Of a stretch of 11,675 nt of DNA, positions 1-6,383 are shown piece after piece. The DNA comes from an uncultured Clostridium sp. (GTDB lineage: Bacteria; Bacillota_A; Clostridia; TANB77; CAG-508): the NCBI GenBank assembly GCA_946491915.1, contig CAMLYR010000041.1:1-11675 (forward strand). The letters run 5' to 3'. The translations under genes and the position numbers were made by a program. Under the pieces are notes generated by a model, which saw nothing but the letters and a program-made list of their open reading frames with translations, was not told where the DNA came from and did not search any database. How positions within the stretch are numbered: the first letter of the stretch is position 1; each line of letters begins with the position of its first letter.

Positions 1-42
1 AATTCCTATTTTTAATTTATTAAAAATATCTAATTCGTCCAC
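1..42 (-). CDS. rpoC: RNA polymerase subunit beta' N-terminus (partial, cut by left edge)
   Basis: Only 14 codons are visible, starting with GTG at 42-40 and running off the left edge. They read MDELDIFNKLKIGI, which fits the usual Firmicutes RpoC start, where a short acidic/hydrophobic lead is followed by an xxIGLASP-type segment. A ribosome site AAGGGGG (50-56) sits 7 nt upstream of the GTG, which supports the start. The gene lies on the same strand as rpoB and downstream of it, the expected order. The known role of the family is to form, with RpoB, the catalytic core of RNA polymerase. The identification rests on 14 residues plus position, so it is probable rather than certain. What is odd is the distance from rpoB: about 1.2 kb, filled by other genes and repeats. 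Confidence 0.75.
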   Translation of the reverse strand, partial: MDELDIFNKLKIGI

Positions 43-64
43 TTTATTTCCCCCTTGAACAATA

Positions 65-180
65 GGGACGTGTCAAAATGGACAATTTTTGTCCATTTGG
101 GACATACCCCTATTAATTATTAATCTTAAACATTCAGGTATGTCCCATTTGGACATTTTTTGTCCATTTTGACACGTCCC
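65..180. repeat. REP/BIME-like inverted double hairpin
   Basis: Two 44-nt arms (65-108 and 137-180) are inverted copies matching at about 38 of 44 positions. The outer 20 nt of each arm match perfectly, beginning GGGACGTGTCAAAATGGACA. Each arm also folds alone: in the left arm TGGACAA pairs with TTGTCCA over a 3-nt loop, and the right arm has a GGACA/TGTCC stem. A hairpin inside each arm of a larger inverted repeat is typical of REP doublets (BIMEs), which in other genomes are spread by Y1 (RAYT) transposases. No such transposase is in the window. The element ends 9 nt before the rpoC ribosome site, so in the mRNA it would form a large structure just upstream of rpoC translation. Confidence 0.7.
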
Positions 181-194
181 CAAACGTTTTGGGT

Positions 195-269
195 AATTCT
201 AAAACAGGTGAAGAGGTCTAGCCACCGCTGGTGCAATTCCCTCCTGTCGCCCCTTTCCTTTTTAGAATT
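195..269 (-). other. GC-rich nested stem-loop, candidate structured RNA of unknown class
   Basis: A perfect 10-bp inverted repeat (195-204 with 260-269) encloses a block much richer in G and C than its surroundings. Read on the minus (mRNA) strand, helices nest inside it: CAG/CUG, then GAGG/CCUC with a 5-nt bulge, then CACC/GGUG closing an AGC loop. A purine-rich single-stranded stretch (AAGGAAAGGGGCG) lies on the 5' side. The arms are symmetrical enough that the plus strand could also be the RNA. It was compared by eye with tRNA and with the cobalamin, c-di-GMP, THF and fluoride riboswitches without a convincing match. It may be an RNA element, a repeat, or a remnant of a mobile element. Confidence 0.4.
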
Positions 270-282
270 TATTCAGTTAATT

Positions 283-627
283 TTATTTTTCTAATTCTTT
301 TAGTATAAATGCTTTTATCACAGGTATATCATCAATTGCTGTATAGAAAATTTTATCTGAATCCATCTTTCCATATCCGTGTGCAAATCTATTTCTCATA
401 CCTCTAATTGCATTCCAATTAATTTCATTTTTTGTCATTTCTAAATATTCATCTGTCAAATGATTTGCTAACTCACCAATCTGAAATATTTTCATTGAAA
501 GTGAATCTTTGTAGTCATTATCCTTTTTAAAATTCTCTATTTCACTTCCAAAACGATTGATTGTTTTTTCTATTTCATTACAGTATTTAAGCATGTGTTT
601 TAATATAGTAACATCTCTTTTATCCAT
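283..627 (-). CDS. hepT: HEPN-domain RNase toxin (HepT-like, DUF86)
   Basis: A 114-residue protein of the usual DUF86/HepT length and helical character. The family hallmark is intact: R78-N-R-F-A-H83-G-Y85, the RX4HXY motif. In studied members Arg and His form the RNase site of a HEPN dimer, and the Tyr is the residue AMPylated by the partner MntA to silence the toxin. Its ATG (627) lies inside the end of mntA, overlapping by 8 nt, and its own ribosome site is weak (AGAGTGAT). Translational coupling to the antitoxin is therefore likely. The order, antitoxin then toxin, is typical of these pairs. No frameshift or missing key residue is seen. The RNA target, and whether it acts in phage defence or plasmid-like maintenance, cannot be told from the sequence. 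Its location in an rpoB-rpoC gap is highly unusual. Confidence 0.88.
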   Translation of the reverse strand: MDKRDVTILKHMLKYCNEIEKTINRFGSEIENFKKDNDYKDSLSMKIFQIGELANHLTDEYLEMTKNEINWNAIRGMRNRFAHGYGKMDSDKIFYTAIDDIPVIKAFILKELEK

Positions 628-955
628 ATATCATCACTCTTTCTTTTTTTATTGTATCATAGAATTCTTGTTCTAATTCATCCATCTCGTCTTCTTTAAA
701 ACATTCTTCTTCTATTAAATCAACTTCTTTTTTTAGAACTTGTTTTAATGCTTCTAAAATAGCCCCTATAATTAATAAACTCTTTATATTCTTGGCTACT
801 ATGATGATATCTATATCACTATTTTCGTCATAATCTCCTCTTGCATAAGAACCAAAAACATATGCTTTTTCTACCCCATATTCTTCAAAAATTGGTTTTG
901 TCAACTTTTGAATTTGGATTATAGCCTCATTATTTTTCTTGTTTGAACTTTTCAT
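620..955 (-). CDS. mntA: MNT-domain nucleotidyltransferase antitoxin (MntA-like)
   Basis: A 111-residue minimal nucleotidyltransferase. The catalytic signature is complete: G35-S36, ten residues, then D47-I-D49 (GSYARG...SDID), with a plausible third metal-binding Asp at D79 (EVDL). Known MntA antitoxins transfer AMP to a tyrosine of the neighbouring HEPN toxin, and that tyrosine motif is present in the downstream gene. The start is well supported: ATG at 955 follows an AGGAGG-type ribosome site (about 958-968) by 4 nt. It lies 48 nt after the small 48-residue ORF and overlaps the toxin gene by 8 nt. No separate promoter is obvious, so it is probably transcribed with rpoB. It could in principle belong to another minimal nucleotidyltransferase subgroup, but the adjacent RX4HXY partner makes the assignment strong. 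Confidence 0.88.
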   Translation of the reverse strand: MKSSNKKNNEAIIQIQKLTKPIFEEYGVEKAYVFGSYARGDYDENSDIDIIIVAKNIKSLLIIGAILEALKQVLKKEVDLIEEECFKEDEMDELEQEFYDTIKKERVMIYG

Positions 956-1003
956 AAGACCTCCTCCTGATATCTAATTTCATTTAAATCATCGTTACTC
1001 TCA

Positions 1004-1150
1004 CTAATATTTATTTTCCTTTGAGACATTCTCAATTTTTCCTTTATGCCATTCTTCTTGGGCAGGATATTCTTCAAAGGCATCTTTTAAATCTTTAACT
1101 TTTCCATATTCATAAGCCGTTTTTAAAAAATCACTTAATTCTTCTTTCAT
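1004..1150 (-). CDS. Small protein of unknown function (48 aa) upstream of mntA-hepT
   Basis: A 48-codon reading frame beginning MKEELSDFLKTAYEY and rich in Glu and Lys, with aromatic residues in the middle (DAFEEYP, EEWHKG). I do not recognise its family. The start is chosen at 1150 because a good ribosome site, GGAAAGGA (1159-1166), lies 8 nt upstream. An ATG 12 codons earlier has no comparable site. The frame is on the same strand as rpoB and lies between it and the toxin-antitoxin pair. It has no signal peptide or membrane segment and could form one or two helices. Possible roles are an accessory partner of the mntA-hepT pair or an unrelated small protein. The ribosome site and protein-like composition argue for a real gene, but proof would need homologues. 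Confidence 0.55.
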   Translation of the reverse strand: MKEELSDFLKTAYEYGKVKDLKDAFEEYPAQEEWHKGKIENVSKENKY

Positions 1151-1265
1151 AGTTAATATCCTTTCCATTTCATTTTTTTGTAACATAAAAGGATTTTCTT
1201 TTTCGAATTAACGACGTAAGATGCCTGATTTAGTTCGTTTTAGACGCTGCTTTTCATTCGTTTAC

Positions 1266-4200
1266 CTACATAATGTCATTATCATTATCCAAATTATCCC
1301 CTGCCAAATCACTACCAAAGAACATCTCATCATCTTCATCATCTAAACCTTCAAATAACTCGTCATTTCCATCGTCTAGTGATTCATTTTCATCTTCTAG
1401 TAGGATGTCATCCTCTGTACTTTCTTCTGTATAGCCATCGTCTAGGTCTCCATCTGCTACTACTTCATCTTCAGCTAGATATTTCTTTTCTTTCTCTGGA
1501 TCATATTCAATTCCATCTTCTATATTTTCTTTCAATTCTAGTTCTTGGTTATCGTCAGAATATAATCTAACATCTAATCCTAAAGATTGAAGTTCTTTTA
1601 CTAATACTTTAAAGCTTTCTGGAACACCTGGTTCTGGAACATTTTCGCCTTTAACGATTGCTTCATATGTTTTTACTCTTCCAACAACATCGTCAGATTT
1701 AACGGTTAACATTTCTTGTAGTGTATATGCAGCACCATAAGCCTCTAATGCCCAAACCTCCATTTCTCCAAAACGTTGTCCACCAAATTGTGCTTTTCCT
1801 CCTAGAGGTTGTTGTGTAACTAATGAGTATGGTCCAGTTGAACGTGCATGGATTTTATCATCTACTAAGTGATGTAGTTTTAACATATACATAACACCAA
1901 CTGTGATTGGGCTTGCAAATGGCTCTCCTGTTCTACCATCATATAGTGTTGTTTTACCATCTTTATTCATTCCAGCTTCTGCTAATAATTCTTCAACATC
2001 TTCTTGTGTTGCACCATCAAATACTGGTGTAGATACATGCCATCCTAATGCTTTTGCAGCTCCTCCTAAGTGAACCTCTAGTACTTGCCCTAAGTTCATA
2101 CGAGATGGAACTCCAAGAGGGTTTAATAAGATATCAATTGGTGTACCATCTGGCATAAATGGCATATCTTCTTCTGGTAATACTCTTGAGATAACACCTT
2201 TGTTACCATGACGTCCAGCCATTTTATCTCCAACAGAGATTTTTCTCTTTGTTGCAATATAACATCTAATAATTTGGTTAACACCAGGTCCTAATTCATC
2301 TGAATTTTCTCTTGTAAAGATTTTAACATCTACGATGGTTCCTGCTTCTCCATGAGGTACTCTTAATGATGTATCTCTTACTTCTCTTGCTTTTTCACCA
2401 AAGATAGCTCTTAATAATCTTTCTTCAGCTGTTAATTCAGTTTCTCCTTTTGGTGTTACTTTTCCAACTAAGATATCTCCTGGTCTTACTTCTGCACCAA
2501 TACGAATAATTCCGTTTTCATCTAGGTCTTTTAAAGAATCATCACCAATGTTTGGAATATCTCTTGTGATTTCTTCTGCCCCTAGTTTTGTATCTCTACA
2601 TTCACAGTCATATTCTTCAATATGAATTGATGTAAATACATCTTCTTTTACTAATCTTTCATTTAATAGAATAGCATCCTCATAGTTGTATCCTTCCCAT
2701 GTTGAGAAAGCAACTAATACGTTTTTACCTAATGCCATTTCTCCATTTTTGGTTGATGGTCCATCTGCTATGGCATCACCTTTTTTTACAATTTCACCTT
2801 TTTTAACAATTGGTTTTTGGTTAATACATGTACCACCATTTGTTCTTTTGAATTTACGTAATTTATGTACAACTGTTTTTCCATTGTTATATTTAACCGT
2901 GATAGCATCTCCTGTTACTTTTTCGATAACACCGTCATCTTCTGCTAATACTAAGATTCCTGAATCTTTTGCTGCTCTGTATTCAATACCTGTTCCAACA
3001 ATTGGGCTTTCTGTAATCATCAATGGTACAGCTTGACGTTGCATGTTTGCACCCATTAATGCTCTTTTTGCATCATCATGCTCTAAGAATGGAATCATGG
3101 CTGCTGCAATAGAAACTAATTGTTTTGGTGAAACATCTACATATTGTACTTTTTCTCTATCAACCTCGATAACTTCATTTCTAAATCTAACTCTAATTCT
3201 TGGATGTACAAAACTTCCATCTTTGTTAATTGGTTCTGATGCTTGTGCAATAATATAATTATCTTCTACATCTGCACTCATATATTCTACAATGTCTGTT
3301 AATTTATGCGTTTCTGGATCTACTTTTCTATATGGTGTTTCGATAAATCCATATTCATTAATTTGTGCAAATGATGATAATGCAGAGATTAATCCAATGT
3401 TTGGTCCTTCTGGTGATTCAATTGGACATAATCTACCATAATGTGTATAGTGAATATCACGAACCTCGAATCCTGCTCTATCTCTTGTTAATCCTCCAGG
3501 TCCTAATGCAGAAATTCTTCTTTTATGTGTTAATTCTGAAAGTGGGTTTGTTTGATCCATGAATTGTGATAATTGTGAGCTTCCGAAGAATTCTCTAATA
3601 GCTGATGTGATTGGTTTTGTATTAATTAATGTTTGTGGTGTTACAACATCTAAGTCTTGAATGGTCATTCTTTCACGAACAACTCTTTCTAATCTTGTTA
3701 AACCAATTCTGAATTGGTTTTGTAATAATTCACCAACACAACGAATTCTACGGTTTGCTAAGTGGTCAATATCATCTGGTTCACCTAATCCATGTGATAA
3801 GTTTAGTAAATAGTTAATAGAAGCAATCATATCTTCTGTTGTAATATGTTTTGGTACTAATTCATTTTGTCTTTCTTCTATGATTTTTACTAATTCTTTT
3901 TCGTCTGTATTGTCTATAATATTTTTTAATACATCATAATTTACTAATTCTTTAAAATGTAATTTACTTAAATCCACATTTGGTAATACTTTGTGAATAT
4001 TTACTGTACTATTTCCGATAATTCTAACAGTTCTGTCTCCAACAGTAACATCTACCACATTGATTCCTGCATTTTGGATATCTTCTGCAACTTCTTCTGT
4101 AATTACTTCTCCTGCTTGTACAAATACTTCTCCTGTTTCATTATCTACAATATCTGTTGCAGCAACTTTTCCTTTAATTCTTCCAGCTAATGCTAATTTT

Positions 4201-5033
4201 TGGTTGAATTTGTATCTTCCTACCTTTGCTAAGTCATATCTTCTATTATCATAGAATAATCCATTAAATAGGTTTCTTGCAGCATCTGCAGTTGGAAGTT
4301 CTCCTGGTCTTAATTTTTTATAAATTTCAATTAATGCTTCATCTTGATCTTTTATGGTATCTTTATTAAGTGTTGCTTTCATTAATTCTTCATCACCAAA
4401 TAAATCTAAGATTTGTGCATCTGTTGCGACACCAATGGCTCTTAAAAGTGTCGTTACGGGTACTTTTCTTGTTCTATCCACACGAACCCAGAAAATATCA
4501 TTTCCATCTGTTTCATATTCTAACCATGCTCCACGAAGTGGCATAACAGTTGATGTATATGTTCTTTTTCCTGTTTTTGTATCAAATTCCTCTGCATAGT
4601 AACAGCCTGGTGAACGAACCAACTGGCTGACAACAACTCTTTCTGCTCCATTGATAACAAATGTTCCACTATCTGTCATTAGTGGGAAATCACCCAAATA
4701 GATTTCTTGCTCTTTGATTTCTCCTGTTTCACGGTTAATTAATCTTACCTTTACATGTAATCTTGTTGAATATGTTGCATCTCTTTCTTTTGCTTCTTCT
4801 ACTGTGTATTTTGTCTTGTCCTCCATGTAGTAATCAAAAAATTCAAGTACAAGATTTCCAGAATAGTCTTCGATTGGAGAAATGTCTTTTAAAACTTCAC
4901 CTAATCCTTCTTCTACAAACCAATCATAAGAATCTCTTTGTACTTTGATAAGGTTTGGCATTTCGATATAATCGCCAACTTTTGCGAAATCTTTACGAGA
5001 AGCTTTCTCGTATTTCACTTCTTTTAATTTCAA
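1266..5033 (-). CDS. rpoB: DNA-directed RNA polymerase subunit beta
   Basis: A complete 1255-residue beta subunit, which with beta' forms the catalytic core of RNA polymerase. Family motifs run the full length: an N-terminal protrusion start ([16 protein letters not shown]), the rifampicin region (about residues 480-512, [12 protein letters not shown] to [12 protein letters not shown]), the [14 protein letters not shown] segment, active-site lysines in [12 protein letters not shown], and the C-terminal [18 protein letters not shown] anchor for beta'. The last 80 or so residues are an unusually acidic Asp/Glu-rich tail. I place the start at TTG 5033, because a perfect ribosome site GAGGTGA (5039-5045) precedes it by 5 nt. 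The GTG at 5042 lies inside that site. The gene is read from its own promoter through a long leader. rplL, its common upstream neighbour, is absent, and rpoC follows only after 1.2 kb of accessory sequence. Confidence 0.98.
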   Translation of the reverse strand: MKLKEVKYEKASRKDFAKVGDYIEMPNLIKVQRDSYDWFVEEGLGEVLKDISPIEDYSGNLVLEFFDYYMEDKTKYTVEEAKERDATYSTRLHVKVRLINRETGEIKEQEIYLGDFPLMTDSGTFVINGAERVVVSQLVRSPGCYYAEEFDTKTGKRTYTSTVMPLRGAWLEYETDGNDIFWVRVDRTRKVPVTTLLRAIGVATDAQILDLFGDEELMKATLNKDTIKDQDEALIEIYKKLRPGELPTADAARNLFNGLFYDNRRYDLAKVGRYKFNQKLALAGRIKGKVAATDIVDNETGEVFVQAGEVITEEVAEDIQNAGINVVDVTVGDRTVRIIGNSTVNIHKVLPNVDLSKLHFKELVNYDVLKNIIDNTDEKELVKIIEERQNELVPKHITTEDMIASINYLLNLSHGLGEPDDIDHLANRRIRCVGELLQNQFRIGLTRLERVVRERMTIQDLDVVTPQTLINTKPITSAIREFFGSSQLSQFMDQTNPLSELTHKRRISALGPGGLTRDRAGFEVRDIHYTHYGRLCPIESPEGPNIGLISALSSFAQINEYGFIETPYRKVDPETHKLTDIVEYMSADVEDNYIIAQASEPINKDGSFVHPRIRVRFRNEVIEVDREKVQYVDVSPKQLVSIAAAMIPFLEHDDAKRALMGANMQRQAVPLMITESPIVGTGIEYRAAKDSGILVLAEDDGVIEKVTGDAITVKYNNGKTVVHKLRKFKRTNGGTCINQKPIVKKGEIVKKGDAIADGPSTKNGEMALGKNVLVAFSTWEGYNYEDAILLNERLVKEDVFTSIHIEEYDCECRDTKLGAEEITRDIPNIGDDSLKDLDENGIIRIGAEVRPGDILVGKVTPKGETELTAEERLLRAIFGEKAREVRDTSLRVPHGEAGTIVDVKIFTRENSDELGPGVNQIIRCYIATKRKISVGDKMAGRHGNKGVISRVLPEEDMPFMPDGTPIDILLNPLGVPSRMNLGQVLEVHLGGAAKALGWHVSTPVFDGATQEDVEELLAEAGMNKDGKTTLYDGRTGEPFASPITVGVMYMLKLHHLVDDKIHARSTGPYSLVTQQPLGGKAQFGGQRFGEMEVWALEAYGAAYTLQEMLTVKSDDVVGRVKTYEAIVKGENVPEPGVPESFKVLVKELQSLGLDVRLYSDDNQELELKENIEDGIEYDPEKEKKYLAEDEVVADGDLDDGYTEESTEDDILLEDENESLDDGNDELFEGLDDEDDEMFFGSDLAGDNLDNDNDIM

Positions 5034-5038
5034 GAAAA

Positions 5039-5045
5039 TCACCTC
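5039..5045 (-). promoter_or_regulatory. rpoB ribosome binding site fixing a TTG start
   Basis: GAGGTGA on the minus strand matches the anti-Shine-Dalgarno over 7 nt and lies 5 nt before TTG (5033-5031). The in-frame GTG at 5042-5040 overlaps this site and so is unlikely to be the start. Confidence 0.75.
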
Positions 5046-5071
5046 ATATAAAATATTAAGCAGAAATAACT

Positions 5072-5343
5072 ATCAACATATTTGTTGATTTAATTTATTG
5101 GTTAAAAGAAGTCCTTCTTAAATGATAAATTTCTTGTCTAAGTTTTAAAATTGTCTGCTTTTACAATTTTAAATTTCCTTAGGGAAACTTATATTTAATT
5201 CCTCTTCTTTTAAGATTTAACATTTGAATAAAAATTTTTTGAATATATGATTTGATTTTGAAAAATAATGATATTTAACCAGTACATATAATAAAACGGC
5301 AATAAAAGAGCTGTCAAAAAATCTTCATTTTTCAACTGGCTCT
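5072..5343 (-). promoter_or_regulatory. rpoB: Structured rpoB mRNA leader
   Basis: From the predicted transcription start near 5439 to the rpoB start there are about 400 untranslated nt. On the mRNA strand several stem-loops can be drawn: 5307-5343 (terminator-like, listed separately), 5171-5190 (8-bp stem, CUAA loop), 5144-5173 (11-bp perfect stem, 8-nt loop), 5106-5119 (5-bp stem) and 5072-5089 (7-bp perfect stem). The second and third share 5171-5173 and would compete for these bases. No coding frame of note is seen in the leader. The arrangement suggests control of RNA polymerase synthesis at the RNA level, but the AT-rich background makes small hairpins common, so only the larger ones are persuasive. 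Confidence 0.5.
5301..5343 (-). terminator. Terminator-like hairpin in rpoB leader (possible attenuator)
   Basis: On the minus strand AGAGC pairs with GCUCU, followed across a small internal loop by GUUGAAAA with UUUUUGAC. A U-rich tail (UUUUAUU) follows directly. It lies about 100-140 nt after the predicted rpoB transcription start. No minus-strand gene ends upstream that it could serve, so an attenuator role is the simplest reading. Confidence 0.5.
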
Positions 5344-5445
5344 AGTAAAATATTCAATTTTGTTAAAATTTACTTTTCTTTATTTTAATCACCTTTTTTA
5401 TTTCTTTTTTTAGGCTAATTAAATTCTCTTTTTCAAATCTGTATT

Positions 5446-5475
5446 ATTATATATCAAAACACCTACGGAAGTCAA
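5446..5475 (-). promoter_or_regulatory. rpoB promoter (sigma-A type)
   Basis: On the minus strand, TTGACT (5470-5475) and TATAAT (5446-5451) are separated by 18 nt. The match is strong and lies upstream of rpoB with no other minus-strand gene between. Transcription would start near 5439. Confidence 0.75.
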
Positions 5476-5514
5476 TACTTTTTAGCAATTTTTCCCAAAA
5501 ATAATGTGTTCTAT

Positions 5515-5754
5515 GTTACCATTCAGACATAAGTATGGAAGGGAGTATTCATAAATGATTTCATTACGAATGTGATTGGAGATGTTTTAGAATTTGTTAT
5601 ATAATTTATTGAGGGATGTTCACGCTACTCACGTAGTGAGGGGCTGAGTGAAAGCGGCTCAATAAATTATGTTACAAATTCTTAAATATCGTATTGAGCC
5701 GAGTAATAAATCATTTATGAATACTCCCTTCCATACTTATGTCTGAATTGTAAC
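5515..5754. repeat. 240-bp foldback (MITE-like) element
   Basis: The ends are inverted: GTTAC at 5515 matches GTAAC at 5754. Between them, 5521-5561 and 5708-5748 are a perfect 41-bp inverted repeat. Pairing resumes further in around 5588-5612 with 5657-5681, with only a few mismatches. The middle holds a small CTCAC-GTA-GTGAG hairpin in a locally GC-richer core. There is no coding frame. Length, terminal inverted repeats and lack of genes fit a miniature transposable element or a chromosomal foldback repeat. I see no clear target-site duplication. It sits exactly between the divergent promoters of rpoB and the COG2426 gene. Confidence 0.75.
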
Positions 5755-5794
5755 TTAAATTTTATAGAATATTTAATTTATTTTATGACATATA

Positions 5795-5823
5795 TAGACA
5801 ATTTTTACATTTTATAGTACAAT
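5795..5823 (+). promoter_or_regulatory. Promoter of the COG2426 membrane protein gene
   Basis: TAGACA (5795-5800) and TACAAT (5818-5823) are 17 nt apart. The pair lies about 34 nt before the ATG, just outside the right end of the foldback element. Confidence 0.6.
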
Positions 5824-5856
5824 ACAAAAAGATTTTAGAAAAACTAAGGAGGAATT

Positions 5857-6357
5857 ATGGCAGGATTACCATTGATTGTAAAATATTTATTAACCGCTTT
5901 TGTTGGAATGATACCAATTATCGAGTTAAGAGGTGCTATACCAGTAGGTGTATTTACATTTCATTTAAACTATGTAGAATCTTTTTTATGTAGTTTTATA
6001 GGAAATATTATCCCTGTCTATTTTATTGTTAAATATATTAGACCTTTATTTGATTTTTTCGGAAGATGGAAAATATTTAAAGTAATTATTGACTGGGCAT
6101 CTGAAAGAGCTACTAAAAAAATAGAAGAAAGTGAAAGATTACAAAACTTCGCTGCTTTAGGTTTATTTATATTTGTTGCCATTCCATTACCAGGAACAGG
6201 TGCATGGGTTGGTTCATTAATCGCAAACTTTTTAGATTTGCCACCTAAAAAAGCAATTCCGCCAATTGTCGCTGGTGTATTTGCAGCAGGTTTAATTGTT
6301 CTTACATTAACTGCTATTGCCAATGGTGGTATACAATATTTATTACAAAGAGGATAA
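5857..6357 (+). CDS. Small multidrug export-like membrane protein (COG2426)
   Basis: A 166-residue, very hydrophobic protein. It carries the two hallmark segments of the Sm_multidrug_ex family: ELRGAIPVG near residues 23-31, at the end of a first membrane segment, and AIPLPGTGAWVGSLIA near residues 108-123. The latter is a re-entrant-type glycine/proline loop that recalls DedA-like proteins. Further membrane segments lie near residues 40-60 and at the C-terminus, with a charged helix (about residues 69-95) between. The family is annotated as a putative small multidrug exporter, but the substrate is not established, so no transport claim is made here. The start at 5857 follows AAGGAGG by 4-5 nt. 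The gene is alone on its strand, with its own promoter, and it converges on the AI-2E gene with a shared terminator. Confidence 0.85.
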   Translation: MAGLPLIVKYLLTAFVGMIPIIELRGAIPVGVFTFHLNYVESFLCSFIGNIIPVYFIVKYIRPLFDFFGRWKIFKVIIDWASERATKKIEESERLQNFAALGLFIFVAIPLPGTGAWVGSLIANFLDLPPKKAIPPIVAGVFAAGLIVLTLTAIANGGIQYLLQRG

Positions 6358-6383
6358 AAAAGGGATTAAATCCCTTTTTTCTT
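6356..6383. terminator. Bidirectional terminator between convergent genes
   Basis: An A-rich arm ending GGGAT pairs with ATCCC followed by a T run on the plus strand (6371-6380). The mirror image gives a T run on the minus strand as well. The stem overlaps the last codons and stop codon of the AI-2E gene, whose C-terminal KKKKGI is encoded by the hairpin arm. Confidence 0.85.

Noticed and set aside
65..180. CRISPR array
   Set aside because: The repeats are inverted, only two in number and self-folding, with no regular spacers.
195..269. tRNA or known riboswitch
   Set aside because: GGTGCAATTCCC recalls a T-arm, but the flanking stem does not pair and no anticodon or acceptor arm is seen. 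No riboswitch core motif fits.
2686..3258. Open frames on the plus strand opposite rpoB, including 2686-3036 and 3043-3258, and others in 1379-4948
   Set aside because: They are antisense shadows of a well-conserved gene, with no ribosome sites and Ser/Thr/Leu-rich compositions expected from the complement.
5034..5042. GTG start of rpoB, giving three more residues
   Set aside because: The GTG lies inside the ribosome binding site that serves the TTG at 5033.
5515..5754. Bidirectional terminator
   Set aside because: Despite the long stem, there is no T run at either foot and no gene ends beside it.
6018..6323. Minus-strand frame opposite the COG2426 gene
   Set aside because: Antisense shadow with low-complexity composition and no ribosome site. 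The plus-strand gene has family motifs.
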